Assembly (NCBI RefSeq): GCF_022063185.1 | Contig: NZ_CP091913.1 | Location: forward strand, 822,501 to 886,500 | Source of the DNA: Nostoc sp. UHCC 0870 | GTDB lineage: Bacteria > Cyanobacteriota > Cyanobacteriia > Cyanobacteriales > Nostocaceae | DNA: 64,000 nucleotides | Direction: 5' to 3' | Shown: positions 35,796 to 46,064 of the stretch, in pieces | Position numbering within the stretch: the first letter of the stretch is position 1 | How the letters are laid out: every line of letters begins with the position of its first letter | Made by a program: the position numbers and the translations under genes | Notes under the pieces: model-generated | Databases searched by the model: none | What the model was told of the DNA's origin: nothing | The model's input: only the letters and a program-made list of their open reading frames with translations

Positions 35796-36053
35796 ATGCC
35801 TAAAAAACAAAAATTTCCTTACCTAGTAGGTTCTAAATGGACAGCAACCACAAAAATAGACGGTTGGAGACACTTTCAAGTTGTCAACCGCAAAAATCAA
35901 GCTAAATGGGTTTATGCGGAGATGGTAGCGGCTTGTGATCCTAATGTCCGTTTTTGGATCAACGCCAAATTATTGCAAGATGGTTTTCAGTGGCAAGCTG
36001 GATGGCAATCCCTCAAAGAAATAGAAGCACTTGAAGCTGAACCGAAATTTTAG
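35796..36053 (+). CDS. TIGR02450-type Trp-rich conserved hypothetical protein
   Basis: The 85-residue protein reads MPKKQKFPYLVGSKWTATTKIDGWRHFQVVNRKN and continues with QWQAGWQSLKEI. The pattern of spaced tryptophans with GSKWTA...GWRHF is that of a small conserved family (TIGR02450) without known function, found in cyanobacteria and proteobacteria. The ATG at 35796 is chosen because the upstream in-frame extension from 35727 is encoded by the CTCCGCG repeat. Confidence 0.75.
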   Translation: MPKKQKFPYLVGSKWTATTKIDGWRHFQVVNRKNQAKWVYAEMVAACDPNVRFWINAKLLQDGFQWQAGWQSLKEIEALEAEPKF

Positions 36054-36594
36054 TCAAGCCTAGATAATATTGGAAAAATTAATATTTTTTTACAAAAAAC
36101 TTCTATTTCGCTAATCTACATCAGGTCAGCAAACTTTAGATATAGGTATAAGGGGGAGAATAGTTTATTGATCCCTGAGATTTTGCTGTATACCGCTCAG
36201 ATCACTATATAATTTGCGATCGCCTCCAAGCCAATCAAGTCTAGCCATATCACAATGCTCATCCCAGTCAACTAAATCTATGAAAAATCTTGATAATACG
36301 TTATTTTTTCTTTTGTGTTTTGTTACTAATTTTATATATTAAAGACTACAAAAGTTTAAAAATCTGCTTTTTTAAGCAAATATTAGATTTATATATATTT
36401 ATAAGCTATTATGATTCCAATAAATTTTCATAACCCCATTTAAAGCCGTTTTTTATATTTGCACCCCCTTTCTTTCTCGTGAAATTTCGTCAATAATCAC
36501 ATTCACATACCTCACACATCGCCATCGATTGGCTAGGTGAAGGAAAATGTTTTAGCCACGAGTTTCATAAAAAAACGATAAGAGGCAAACAAAA
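36054..36594. other. Long AT-rich leader region of chlL
   Basis: It holds 541 bases without an open reading frame of note. AT-rich stretches (36060-36120, 36290-36430) alternate with a GCGATCGC copy at 36217. It should contain the chlL promoter and a long 5' leader. No specific regulator site could be picked out. Confidence 0.4.
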
Positions 36595-37461
36595 GTGAAA
36601 TTAGCAGTTTACGGAAAAGGTGGGATAGGCAAGTCTACAACTAGCTGTAATATCTCCGTCGCCCTAGCCAAACGCGGCAAAAAAGTGCTGCAAATTGGTT
36701 GCGACCCCAAACACGACAGCACCTTTACCCTGACTGGATTTTTAATTCCTACAATTATTGATACCCTACAAGAAAAAGACTATCACTACGAAGATGTCTG
36801 GCCAGAAGATGTCATTTACAAAGGCTATGGTGGCGTAGACTGCGTAGAAGCTGGTGGACCACCTGCGGGTGCTGGCTGTGGTGGTTATGTCGTCGGCGAA
36901 ACAGTGAAATTACTGAAAGAACTCAACGCCTTTGATGAGTATGATGTGATCTTGTTTGATGTTTTGGGTGACGTTGTTTGTGGCGGTTTTGCCGCACCCC
37001 TCAACTATGCCGATTACTGCCTGATCGTTACCGATAATGGCTTTGATGCCTTGTTTGCCGCCAATCGCATTGCAGCTTCAGTCCGGGAAAAAGCACGGAC
37101 TCACCCACTGCGTCTAGCTGGATTAATCGGCAACCGTACCTCCAAGCGCGACTTGATTGAAAAGTATATCGAAGCAGTACCAATGCCAGTTTTGGAAGTA
37201 TTGCCATTAATCGAAGATATCCGGGTGTCTCGCGTCAAGGGTAAAACTTTGTTTGAGATGGCAGAATCTGACCCATCTTTAAACTACGTTTGTGACTTCT
37301 ACCTCAGCATTGCTGACCAAATTCTCGCGCGTCCTGAAGGAGTCGTACCTAACGATTCTCCAGATCGTGAATTATTTTCTTTATTATCCGATTTTTATTT
37401 AAATCCGCATAAACCACAGGTTGCTAATCCTGAAGAGGAATTAGACTTGATGATTGTATAA
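36595..37461 (+). CDS. chlL: Light-independent protochlorophyllide reductase, iron protein ChlL
   Basis: The 288-residue NifH-like ATPase starts [19 protein letters not shown] with the P-loop at about 7-14. It has the two cysteines that hold the intersubunit [4Fe-4S] cluster, C95 (AGAGCGGY) and C129 (DVVCGGF). It delivers electrons to the ChlN-ChlB complex, which reduces protochlorophyllide in the dark. The start is a GTG at 36595, after AGAGGCAAACAAAA. chlN lies downstream with one gene between; chlB is not in the window. Confidence 0.97.
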   Translation: MKLAVYGKGGIGKSTTSCNISVALAKRGKKVLQIGCDPKHDSTFTLTGFLIPTIIDTLQEKDYHYEDVWPEDVIYKGYGGVDCVEAGGPPAGAGCGGYVVGETVKLLKELNAFDEYDVILFDVLGDVVCGGFAAPLNYADYCLIVTDNGFDALFAANRIAASVREKARTHPLRLAGLIGNRTSKRDLIEKYIEAVPMPVLEVLPLIEDIRVSRVKGKTLFEMAESDPSLNYVCDFYLSIADQILARPEGVVPNDSPDRELFSLLSDFYLNPHKPQVANPEEELDLMIV

Positions 37462-37489
37462 ATCATCTAGTTTCAGGATGGGGGTCAAT

Positions 37490-38200
37490 ATGGCTTTCTT
37501 TAATAGCTTTACAGATTCGATTAGACAGAAGTGGTTGCAGTTTTTCCAAGCCAATCGTGATTGGATAAAACTCCACATGCAAGTGGAATCAGTGTATACA
37601 CCTGATGGTGGGAAGCGTCCGCCTTCTTACCTCATCCTGGGGGTTCTGAATGCGCTAGAACCGAAATTAGCGCAGTTAATGTTTCCCTTTGCCAAACTCA
37701 ATCCTGATGCCGATACCTTAATTGAGGTACTGGATTTAAATTTTGACCCAGACATTGCTCTCGGTAACAGTGTAATTCCTCAAGACGAACGAGATCATCA
37801 TCAACACCAGTCAAATCTGCCAATGGAAGATAACAATGATGATGAAAGCTTCATTGTTTCTCACACCAATGGTTTTAGTGAAGATACGGATTCTCAAACG
37901 CTGATAGTCGGCAACATAGAAGATACCTTCAATGAACTAGAAGCGATCAGCGAAGAAGAAGACGATTTTGATGATGTGTCTTTTGATGTTGCAGCTGCAT
38001 CAGTCGAAAATTTGCAAGATCAAATGCTTGAGGATCTGAATACACCTGATGAAAATGCTTTCAGTGACGTGTTATCAGATGTCTGGGGTGATGAAACATC
38101 CTTGCAAAAGGATGAAGAAAGTAATGATTTCATGGGGGAAGAATTACCAGCAGGCGTTTTTGATGAATCAGAAATTGCCCGTCTCTTCCCCAACGCATAA
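37490..38200 (+). CDS. DUF5331-type protein between chlL and chlN
   Basis: The 236-residue protein has a conserved N-terminal domain (about 1-105, MAFFNSFTDSIRQKWLQFFQANRDWIKLHM) that resembles DUF5331. A long, very acidic, probably disordered tail (about 110-225) follows and ends LPAGVFDESEIARLFPNA. ATG 37490 follows AGGATGGGGGTCAAT. The TTG-initiated frame from 37454 overlaps chlL and adds an unlikely leader. It lies 28 bases after chlL and 168 before chlN on the same strand, so it may be coexpressed with the dark reductase. Function is unknown. Confidence 0.8.
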   Translation: MAFFNSFTDSIRQKWLQFFQANRDWIKLHMQVESVYTPDGGKRPPSYLILGVLNALEPKLAQLMFPFAKLNPDADTLIEVLDLNFDPDIALGNSVIPQDERDHHQHQSNLPMEDNNDDESFIVSHTNGFSEDTDSQTLIVGNIEDTFNELEAISEEEDDFDDVSFDVAAASVENLQDQMLEDLNTPDENAFSDVLSDVWGDETSLQKDEESNDFMGEELPAGVFDESEIARLFPNA

Positions 38201-38323
38201 ATATTAACGTTGCTGTTGAATTTAGGGATTGTTAGTTGGTGCTATGTGCCACATACTACAGCGTGAGGCAGTGGGGAGTAAGGAGTAAAATTTATTACTT
38301 ACAACTCCCCCCTTAGATGCTGA

Positions 38324-39772
<1,449 letters not shown>

Positions 39773-39799
39773 ATTTTAGTTTTGAAATAATTATTTTAG

Positions 39800-39823
39800 A
39801 GGCGAACAAAGTTCGCCTTTTTT
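39800..39823 (+). terminator. Rho-independent terminator of chlN
   Basis: AGGCGAAC at 39800-39807 pairs exactly with GTTCGCCT at 39811-39818 around AAA. Six T follow. Confidence 0.9.
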
Positions 39824-39973
39824 GATTTTGTCAAATCACAATACAGTTGGTGTATCAACCAATTTACAGCTTCTATTATTCCATCATAATCATTTTCACT
39901 CGCACATCACCATAATCTACATCCGTAACTAAATACAGATACAATCAAAATTAAACGTCTCATCTAGCAGCAC

Positions 39974-40336
39974 ATGGCAGAAATTGTCACTCTTCAACTT
40001 TCTGAGACATTGGCACAAAAAGCCAAGGCGATCGCCGCTTTCACACATCGGCGTTTAGAAGATGTATTACTAGAATGGATTAACCGCGCCATTACTGAAC
40101 TACCTGTGGAATCACTACCTGATGAGCAGGTTTTGGCTTTGTGTGATATGCAAATGGAATCTGAGCAACAAGAAATTTTCAGTGATTTATTAGCACGTCA
40201 ACGAGAGGGACAGTTAACTAATTCAGAAGTTATTCAACTGGATGAACTCATGCAAGTTTACAGACGCGGCTTGGTAAGTAAAGCCAAAGCTCTAAAAGTA
40301 GCTGTTGAACGTGGTTTGAAACCTCCACTTAACTGA
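39974..40336 (+). CDS. Small RHH-like protein paired with HNH nuclease gene
   Basis: The 120-residue protein begins MAEIVTLQLSETLAQKAKAIAAF, a beta strand plus helix start that resembles ribbon-helix-helix antitoxins. It continues with a helical region ending AVERGLKPPLN. Its stop codon is five bases before the HNH gene, so the two are translated as a pair. An antitoxin or DNA-binding role is possible but unproven; pairs of this kind are common in cyanobacteria. Confidence 0.65.
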   Translation: MAEIVTLQLSETLAQKAKAIAAFTHRRLEDVLLEWINRAITELPVESLPDEQVLALCDMQMESEQQEIFSDLLARQREGQLTNSEVIQLDELMQVYRRGLVSKAKALKVAVERGLKPPLN

Positions 40337-40341
40337 CGGCA

Positions 40342-40773
40342 ATGGCTAGCTTTTATATTCCTGTAGAGATAGAACGTCGTGTCCGTAAAGCTGCTCGGAA
40401 TCGCTGTGGCTACTGCCTGAGTCCCCAACATTTAGTCATGGCTCGTTTAGAAATTGAACACATTATTCCTATTTCTAAAGGTGGTAGCAATGAAGAGTCA
40501 AACTTATGGCTAGCTTGTCCATTATGCAATGCCTACAAAAGTAATAAAACTACAGGGGTAGATCCAGAAACAGGTGAAACAGTAAGATTATTTAACCCCC
40601 GTACTCAAGTTTGGTCTGAGCATTTCTATTGGAGTGAAGATGGCTTGCGTATTGTCGGTAAAACATCAACGGGTAGAGCGACGGTTGTAGCTTTACATTT
40701 GAGTAATGATCCTGATGCTTTAGAAGTGCGTAGTTATTGGGTAATTGCTGGTTGGCATCCACCAAAAGACTGA
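40342..40773 (+). CDS. HNH endonuclease
   Basis: The 143-residue protein has the complete HNH zinc-finger nuclease motif. CGYC (about 23) and CPLC (about 64) form the structural zinc site, and IEHIIPISKGGSNEESNLWLACPLCN carries the EH...N...H-type active site. Such proteins cut or nick DNA and can act in restriction, homing or defence, or as McrA-like nucleases. The upstream 120-codon gene stands five bases away. An AT-rich spacer and a terminator of the opposite gene follow. Confidence 0.85.
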   Translation: MASFYIPVEIERRVRKAARNRCGYCLSPQHLVMARLEIEHIIPISKGGSNEESNLWLACPLCNAYKSNKTTGVDPETGETVRLFNPRTQVWSEHFYWSEDGLRIVGKTSTGRATVVALHLSNDPDALEVRSYWVIAGWHPPKD

Positions 40774-40806
40774 TATTAAATGAAGATATTTGATTAATAG
40801 AACATC

Positions 40807-40842
40807 AAAAAATATGCCCGAACTTACAATCAGCTTGGGCAT
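40807..40842 (-). terminator. Terminator of the STAS-sugar transferase gene
   Basis: Read on the minus strand, ATGCCCAA pairs with TCGGGCAT around a 13-nt loop. ATTTTTTG follows. It lies 65 bases past the stop codon of the minus-strand gene. Confidence 0.7.
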
Positions 40843-40906
40843 AATTATAGATAAATTTTTATTGGTAGTTACAAACTATAACAAAATTACCAATGCAAAT
40901 AATTGG

Positions 40907-41956
40907 TTAACAAGCACCACTATTTCTATTAAATAGAATAGTAACAGTCTTGAAAATTAACTGCAAATCATACATTAAACTCCAGTTTTTTTGATATTGC
41001 AAATCTAAGCGAATTACATCTTCAAAACTGCTGACTTTAGACCTACCGTTAACTTGCCATTCTCCAGTCATACCGGGTTTAACATCCAAACGCTGCCACT
41101 CTGGAACTTCATAGCGTTCTACTTCATCGGGTGTGGGTGGTCTAGTCCCTACCAAACTCATGTCTCCTTGCAAGACGTTCCAAAATTGCGGGAATTCATC
41201 TAGGCTAGTGCGACGTAAAAACCTACCTACCCGCGTAATTCTGGGGTCATTTTCATTTTTGAAAAAAGCACCCTGTACTTGATTTTTAACTTGAGATTTT
41301 TTCGCCTCTGCATCAACACACATAGAGCGAAATTTCCAAATTTTAAAGCGTTTTCCCATCCAACCACAGCGAATTTGTCCAAAGAAAATGGGGCCGGGAT
41401 CATCGATTTGGATAGCCACTACAATAGGGATAAATAAAATGCCTGTAATTACCAAACCCACCAAAGCACCAATAATATCTATAAATCGTTTCATCCAAGA
41501 TGCGACAGATGGATGAGTCGTTGGTAGTTGCTCTACTTTGCGAGCAGATCCCTTCTGCTTGTCTGTGGTATTATCAGCTTCTATTGGTAATGCTTCGCTA
41601 TTAGACTCAATAGAGAAAACCTTATCTAATCCTGTGAGGTTTAGCACCGCCATAACCTGGGGGGTAACATTCCGCAGGATCATTGCAATTCCTTTTTCTT
41701 GGGTAGTTTTATAACTACTCACTAAAGCCCCTAAACCACTACTATCCATGAAAGTAGTTTGCTGAAAATCAATAATGATTTGCTGGGGATGGGTATTTTC
41801 TTTGGTTAAATCTTGGCAGGTTTGCTTAAAGCTAACAGCCTCAAGCACGCTTAACCGCGCAGATACCTGCACTATAACCGTTTCATTTAGGGAAGTAACT
41901 AGAAAATTTACCTCATTGGGTTGGCTAGTCATGAAGCTCTGCACTTTCGTTGCCAT
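40907..41956 (-). CDS. STAS domain fused to a phosphoglycosyl transferase
   Basis: The 349-residue protein has an N-terminal STAS domain (about 15-125) with the DSSGLGALVSSYK motif at 71-83, the serine region that is phosphorylated in anti-sigma factor antagonists. A linker and one hydrophobic hairpin (about 157-184) follow. Then comes a bacterial sugar transferase domain with GQIRCGWMGKRFKIWKFRSM, the DE dyad in SLDEFPQFWNVL and GTRPPTPDEV. The C-terminal enzyme moves a sugar phosphate from UDP-sugar to polyprenyl phosphate and starts exopolysaccharide synthesis. The fused STAS domain suggests that a kinase/phosphatase or partner switch controls it. Confidence 0.9.
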   Translation of the reverse strand: MATKVQSFMTSQPNEVNFLVTSLNETVIVQVSARLSVLEAVSFKQTCQDLTKENTHPQQIIIDFQQTTFMDSSGLGALVSSYKTTQEKGIAMILRNVTPQVMAVLNLTGLDKVFSIESNSEALPIEADNTTDKQKGSARKVEQLPTTHPSVASWMKRFIDIIGALVGLVITGILFIPIVVAIQIDDPGPIFFGQIRCGWMGKRFKIWKFRSMCVDAEAKKSQVKNQVQGAFFKNENDPRITRVGRFLRRTSLDEFPQFWNVLQGDMSLVGTRPPTPDEVERYEVPEWQRLDVKPGMTGEWQVNGRSKVSSFEDVIRLDLQYQKNWSLMYDLQLIFKTVTILFNRNSGAC

Positions 41957-42149
41957 ATAAATTTAATCTGCCAAACTTTATTCTGTCCTAGAAAATCACC
42001 TAACCTCATGTTAAATAAGCAGTCATAATGACTCATAGTAAGTTTTATAGGATGAGTTAGAGATTGCCTGCACCATTCACAATAGAACAAGAAGTGAAAA
42101 ATATACTTGTTGTTGCACTGATGCAGCGCGATCGCGTTGCTACTATCCT

Positions 42150-42944
42150 ATGACTGCTAATACTACGGCCGAACCTACTGCACGTCTGATTGAGGTCTTT
42201 TCTGCTATTCAAGGGGAAGGACTGAATGTCGGGACACGTCAGATTTTTATTCGCTTTGCTTTTTGTGACTTACGTTGCCACTTTTGTGATAGTGTCCATA
42301 CTTGGAATGCACCTGATAATTGTAGGATAGAGCGATCGCCCGGATTCCGAGATTTTGAAACTCACCCTAACCCTGTTCCACTCCCAATCTTATTGGCATG
42401 GATTGAACGGCAAAATTTACCTTCTCTACACGATAGCATTAGCTTAACTGGAGGAGAACCTCTTCTTCATGCAGGTTTCTTAAAGGAATTTCTGCCCCAA
42501 CTGCGATCGCTTACTGGTCTACCCATATACTTAGAATCTGGCGGACATCGCCCAGAACAATTGGCAATGATATTACCCTACTTAGATTCTGTAGGTATGG
42601 ATTTAAAATTGCCCAGTGTCAGTGGTGAATCCTATTGGCAAGAACATATGAAGTTTCTACAAATTTGTTATCCACATCTAGAAACTTTTATTAAAATAAT
42701 CGTCTCTCAGCATACAGATGTGGCTGAATTGGAACAGGCTGCTTTGTTAGTGGCAGATGTCAGTCCTGATATTCCCGTATTTTTACAACCTGTTACACCT
42801 TTAGCTGAGTCTGAGCAATTAACCAAAACCCCTATCCTTGCTCCTACTCCAGAACAGGTTTTAACTTGGCAAGCTTTGATGAGGCGGGTTTTAAAACACG
42901 TTCGCGTCGTACCTCAGACACATAAAATGCTCAATCAGCTTTAA
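42150..42944 (+). CDS. queE: 7-carboxy-7-deazaguanine synthase (radical SAM)
   Basis: The 264-residue enzyme has EVFSAIQGEGLNVGTRQIFIRF followed by the radical SAM cluster motif CDLRCHFCD (CxxxCxxC) and the SLTGGEPLLH motif. This matches QueE of queuosine/7-deazapurine synthesis, which converts 6-carboxytetrahydropterin to 7-carboxy-7-deazaguanine. The strict CxxxCxxC spacing and QGEG motif are family hallmarks. No queC, queD or queF gene is adjacent, and I saw no preQ1 riboswitch in the 190-base leader. ATG 42150 gives a typical start. Confidence 0.88.
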   Translation: MTANTTAEPTARLIEVFSAIQGEGLNVGTRQIFIRFAFCDLRCHFCDSVHTWNAPDNCRIERSPGFRDFETHPNPVPLPILLAWIERQNLPSLHDSISLTGGEPLLHAGFLKEFLPQLRSLTGLPIYLESGGHRPEQLAMILPYLDSVGMDLKLPSVSGESYWQEHMKFLQICYPHLETFIKIIVSQHTDVAELEQAALLVADVSPDIPVFLQPVTPLAESEQLTKTPILAPTPEQVLTWQALMRRVLKHVRVVPQTHKMLNQL

Positions 42945-43108
42945 CAGTTATCAGTTATCAGTTATCAGTTATCAGTTATCAGTCAAGAGTGATGTGTTTA
43001 TCGTTGGTGAAACACCACACCAATTGGTGGTCGGCGTTGGTGGCGGGTTTAAACCTACGCCGATACGCATTGATAACTGTTCACTGTTCACTGTTCACTG
43101 TTCACTGA
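42944..43108. repeat. AGTTATC and TTCACTG heptamer arrays
   Basis: Five AGTTATC units (about 42947-42983) follow the queE stop codon. Next come a segment with palindrome CACCAATTGGTG (about 43017-43028) and GGCG...CGCC pairs. Four TTCACTG units complete it (about 43080-43108). Confidence 0.85.
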
Positions 43109-43154
43109 TTTAAATCATGGGGTGGGTATTGTCCACCCAAGTGAATTTTGCAAA

Positions 43155-43799
43155 CTACATTCCGCCTTCATCTGTGGTTCTAGATTTAGCTTTGGCTTTG
43201 TTAGCACTGCGCTTGAGAGCAGACAATCTGGCTTCATAGCGAGAGCGTTGACGCTTGCCAGGTGTATTATCGATCATGGTTTTTAAGGCACTGCCTAGAC
43301 TCTTGTAGGCATTAGGGAGACTATAACCAAAACGAGTTGCTAGAGCGATCGCTTTCTCATCCGCATCCAGCAATTCTCTCATTTGCTTTTCGCCATTGTT
43401 CTTTTGATATAGCCGCCAGCCTGACACGCCACACAGTGCCAAAGCTAACACTAACAATAATCCATCCTGCACCCACAACTCACCTACAGCACCACCTAAA
43501 CCGATGGCTAAGGCTGCCATTTCCCAACCATCTTTGGGAATTGTGTCATTTTGAATCCGGGCGACTTCATGCCAGAACAGCAAATTACGCTGATCCATTG
43601 CTAGAGCGTCCCATTTCACCAAGTCAATTTGAATCTCTACCTGGTCTTTACCAATTTCTTCGCTGCGGATCAGGGGTGGATTGACCTCAGTTGTGCCTTC
43701 AACCGTGACCCAACTCTGCAATTCTGGCGGTAGTAAGCCTTTTAACCGCCGGAGTTCACTCATTTCCGCTTTGGCTGAGGAGGTTGCATAGGATGTCAT
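43155..43799 (-). CDS. DUF3318-family membrane protein
   Basis: The 214-residue protein has a soluble N-terminal part (MSELRRLKGLLPPELQSWVTVEG), then DQRNLLFWHEVARIQND. A double hydrophobic segment follows (about 92-130, MAALAIGLGGAVGEL and LLLVLALALCGVSG) and then a very basic helical C-terminus (about 165-214, KRQRSRYEARLSALKR). It resembles the cyanobacterial DUF3318 family, whose function is unknown. The HEVAR motif looks like a metallopeptidase HExxH relic but lacks the second histidine. Confidence 0.75.
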   Translation of the reverse strand: MTSYATSSAKAEMSELRRLKGLLPPELQSWVTVEGTTEVNPPLIRSEEIGKDQVEIQIDLVKWDALAMDQRNLLFWHEVARIQNDTIPKDGWEMAALAIGLGGAVGELWVQDGLLLVLALALCGVSGWRLYQKNNGEKQMRELLDADEKAIALATRFGYSLPNAYKSLGSALKTMIDNTPGKRQRSRYEARLSALKRSANKAKAKSRTTDEGGM

Positions 43800-43876
43800 A
43801 AAATCCAGCCCTAGAAAATTTCAGTATATAGTGAGGGTATCACTTTGGAGTATAGCTATTTAAGTGATGTTTCGTC

Positions 43877-44434
43877 TCACTCTGTAGGAAAACTTCCTCG
43901 TCTCTTCCTCGCTTCCATAGCTTTTGCTAGCAATTCCAGTAATCCCGGTGCTTCTTCCTGGATACTCAGTAAAATTCTTTCCCCAAGTTCTATATTCCCC
44001 GGATCGTCTCCTGTGGCCATGACCTCTTGCAAACGGGGGATGGCTACATTGTCAACGATTTGGATTAATCCACTCAGACAACGATGAAATTGTCTTTCTG
44101 TGAGAATTGAGTCTTCCAAAGGAAATTCAATAATGGCACGGATTTCACCATCAGATGGATCATATTCCCATTGCAGCATTTTTGTTTCCCAAGAAATAGC
44201 CAACATCGTCTGTAAGATTGCTCCTTTATAGGGATGATCTTGTACTCCTGGGAGGACTTGAGGCGCAAATAACCGAAAAAATTTGCCCCCTTCATCTAAT
44301 TGGACAACTATGAGAAAATCTTCTAAGTTATCCGCTTCTACACCTGTGATAATCCTATCTTCACCTTCATCAAGACGGTAGTCCCAGCCTAGTTTGTCTA
44401 AGTAATTAGCAATCTGCTTGAGGTTAGCTCCCAT
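43877..44434 (-). CDS. YbjN-like/type III chaperone-fold protein
   Basis: The 185-residue acidic protein reads MGANLKQIANYLDKLGWDYRLDEGEDRIITG, with LEDFLIVVQLDEGGKFFRLFAP and a helical end. This is the fold of YbjN and type III secretion chaperone-like proteins, common in cyanobacteria without known role. The ATG at 44432-44434 is chosen because AAAGAGGCTTTT is just upstream. The in-frame ATG at 44470 would add 12 residues. Confidence 0.7.
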   Translation of the reverse strand: MGANLKQIANYLDKLGWDYRLDEGEDRIITGVEADNLEDFLIVVQLDEGGKFFRLFAPQVLPGVQDHPYKGAILQTMLAISWETKMLQWEYDPSDGEIRAIIEFPLEDSILTERQFHRCLSGLIQIVDNVAIPRLQEVMATGDDPGNIELGERILLSIQEEAPGLLELLAKAMEARKRRGSFPTE

Positions 44435-44526
44435 AAAAGCCTCTTTAATTAACGGTGGAGCATCTTTCACCAGAACTAGTTTAACCCCTTAGTGGCGATC
44501 GCTCAGGTTGAATTAATGAAAAACAA

Positions 44527-44556
44527 GATTCCCGGCTTATTTAATAAGTCGGGGAT
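44527..44556. repeat. Dispersed palindrome GATTCCCGGCTTATT / AATAAGTCGGGGATC
   Basis: A stem of about 13 base pairs (with G-T pairs) and a tiny loop. Palindromes with CCCGACTT/AAGTCGGGG arms are common in Nostocales intergenic DNA. On the minus strand a T-rich run follows, but no minus-strand gene precedes it, so a terminator role is unlikely. The rest of 44435-44851 is AT-rich and shows nothing recognisable. Confidence 0.6.
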
Positions 44557-44851
44557 CTATGACTTTTGCTGTTCCGAATGGAATGCTACTATCAAACAAA
44601 TAAAATATCGTGACATCACTTGTATTTTCAAATTTATAAAATTTTATTGACTAATAATAAAATCGGCACTTTTGATATTTATATATTGGTATTGAAAATA
44701 AAAATATAAATATAGAAAACTATAAATATTTTTTCTCTGCATGAAAGTGCAACATTAAGTGCTAAAAAAGTTTTATATTACAGGAATATATTTGTTTTAA
44801 TACAAGTATGGTATTCACAAATACATTTTTAGCAGCAATAATCTTTGAAGT

Positions 44852-45928
44852 ATGAGGAAATCAGCTTTAATCTTGGGGGCATCCTTAATTTTTGCTACTA
44901 CTGCCTGTGGTGGAAACACAGTACAATCAACCAATGCAAGTAGTACATCAGCAAGCGACGATGCTCGCCCCACCGTAGGTGATCGCTTGGAAACCGTTAA
45001 AAGCCGTGGTCAGTTGATTTGCGGTGTCAGTGGCGAAGTACCAGGGTTTAGTTTTGTCGGAACTGACGGCAAATATAATGGCATTGATGTAGATGTCTGT
45101 CGCGCCGTAGCCGCAGCTTTATTTGATAATCCAGATGCAGTAGAGTTCCGTAACCTCAACGCCAAAGAACGATTTACAACTTTACAAGCAGGGGACGTAG
45201 ATATCCTCAGCCGCAATACAACTTGGACACTGAGCCGCGCCACGTCAGTAGGTTTAGAATTTGCGCCTGTAGTCTTTTATGATGGTCAAGGGATTATGGT
45301 TCGCAAAAATAGTGGCATTACATCTTTAGCAAACCTCAAAGACAAAGCCATCTGTGTACAAACAGGTACTACCACCGAGCAGAACCTAGCAGACCAAATG
45401 CGGAAACGAGGTATTACCTACAAACCAGTCGTATTTGAAGATATTAACGTTACCTTTGCCACCTATGCTGAAGGTCGTTGTGAAGCCGTCACCGCCGATC
45501 GCTCCGCTTTAGTTTCTCGGCGTACAACTCTCCCCAAACCAGACGATAACGTCATTTTAGATGAAGTAATTTCTTCCGAACCCCTTGCGCCAGCAGTTGC
45601 TAAAGGAAATAGCAAATGGCGTGATACTCTCACCTGGGTAGTTTATACCTTAATCAAAGCCGAGGAGTTGGGTATTAATTCCCAGAATGTAGAACAATTC
45701 GCTAGCAGTGAAGACCCAGACATCAAGCGATTTTTGGGAACTGAAGGTAATTTAGGCGAGGGGCTAGGCTTACCCAAAGACTTTGCAGCCAAAGTGATCA
45801 AACACGTTGGTAATTACGGTGAAGTTTACGATCGCAATCTCGGCCCTCAAACAAAACTCAACTTACCTCGCGGTCTAAATCAACAGTCAGCAAAAGGGGG
45901 ACTTTTGTATTCTCCACCGTTTAGGTGA
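44852..45928 (+). CDS. natF: Amino acid ABC transporter substrate-binding lipoprotein (NatF type)
   Basis: The 358-residue protein has a lipoprotein signal with lipobox TTAC/G (cysteine 19). A type-II periplasmic binding domain follows: RLETVKSRGQLICGVSGEVPGFSF, DVDVCRAVAAALF and TTWTLSRATSVGLEFAPVVFYDGQGIMV. It captures polar amino acids outside the plasma membrane for the NatGH/BgtA transporter encoded downstream. The arrangement of binding protein, two permeases and ATPase is that of the Anabaena N-II system for acidic and neutral polar amino acids. Substrate range is inferred from this synteny. Confidence 0.85.
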   Translation: MRKSALILGASLIFATTACGGNTVQSTNASSTSASDDARPTVGDRLETVKSRGQLICGVSGEVPGFSFVGTDGKYNGIDVDVCRAVAAALFDNPDAVEFRNLNAKERFTTLQAGDVDILSRNTTWTLSRATSVGLEFAPVVFYDGQGIMVRKNSGITSLANLKDKAICVQTGTTTEQNLADQMRKRGITYKPVVFEDINVTFATYAEGRCEAVTADRSALVSRRTTLPKPDDNVILDEVISSEPLAPAVAKGNSKWRDTLTWVVYTLIKAEELGINSQNVEQFASSEDPDIKRFLGTEGNLGEGLGLPKDFAAKVIKHVGNYGEVYDRNLGPQTKLNLPRGLNQQSAKGGLLYSPPFR

Positions 45929-46056
45929 CAGGTGAGAGGTGACAGGTGACAGAAGAGCAGGGGGAGCAGGGGGAGCAGTACCGCTTCGCGGAACTCGCAG
46001 GGTGGGGTAGAAGTTATTCAATTTTGAATTTTGAATTTTGAATTTTGAATTGGAGC
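45922..46056. repeat. GGTGACA, GGGGAGCA and TTTTGAA arrays between natF and natG
   Basis: GGTGACA units (about 45927-45951), GGGGGAGCA units (about 45959-45978), a CCGCTTCGCGGA palindrome (about 45981-45992) and TTTTGAATT units (about 46021-46052) fill the gap. The last array runs into the ribosome binding site of natG. Confidence 0.85.
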
Positions 46057-46064
46057 GAAGCGAC

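Noticed and set aside
41990..42149. PreQ1 riboswitch before queE
   Set aside because: No short H-type pseudoknot pattern with an A-rich tail overlapping the ribosome site could be drawn.
43155..43799. DUF3318 protein as a zinc metallopeptidase because of HEVAR
   Set aside because: It lacks the full HExxH motif and any third ligand.
44527..44556. Terminator for a minus-strand gene
   Set aside because: No minus-strand gene lies upstream of it in the right orientation; better explained as a dispersed palindrome.
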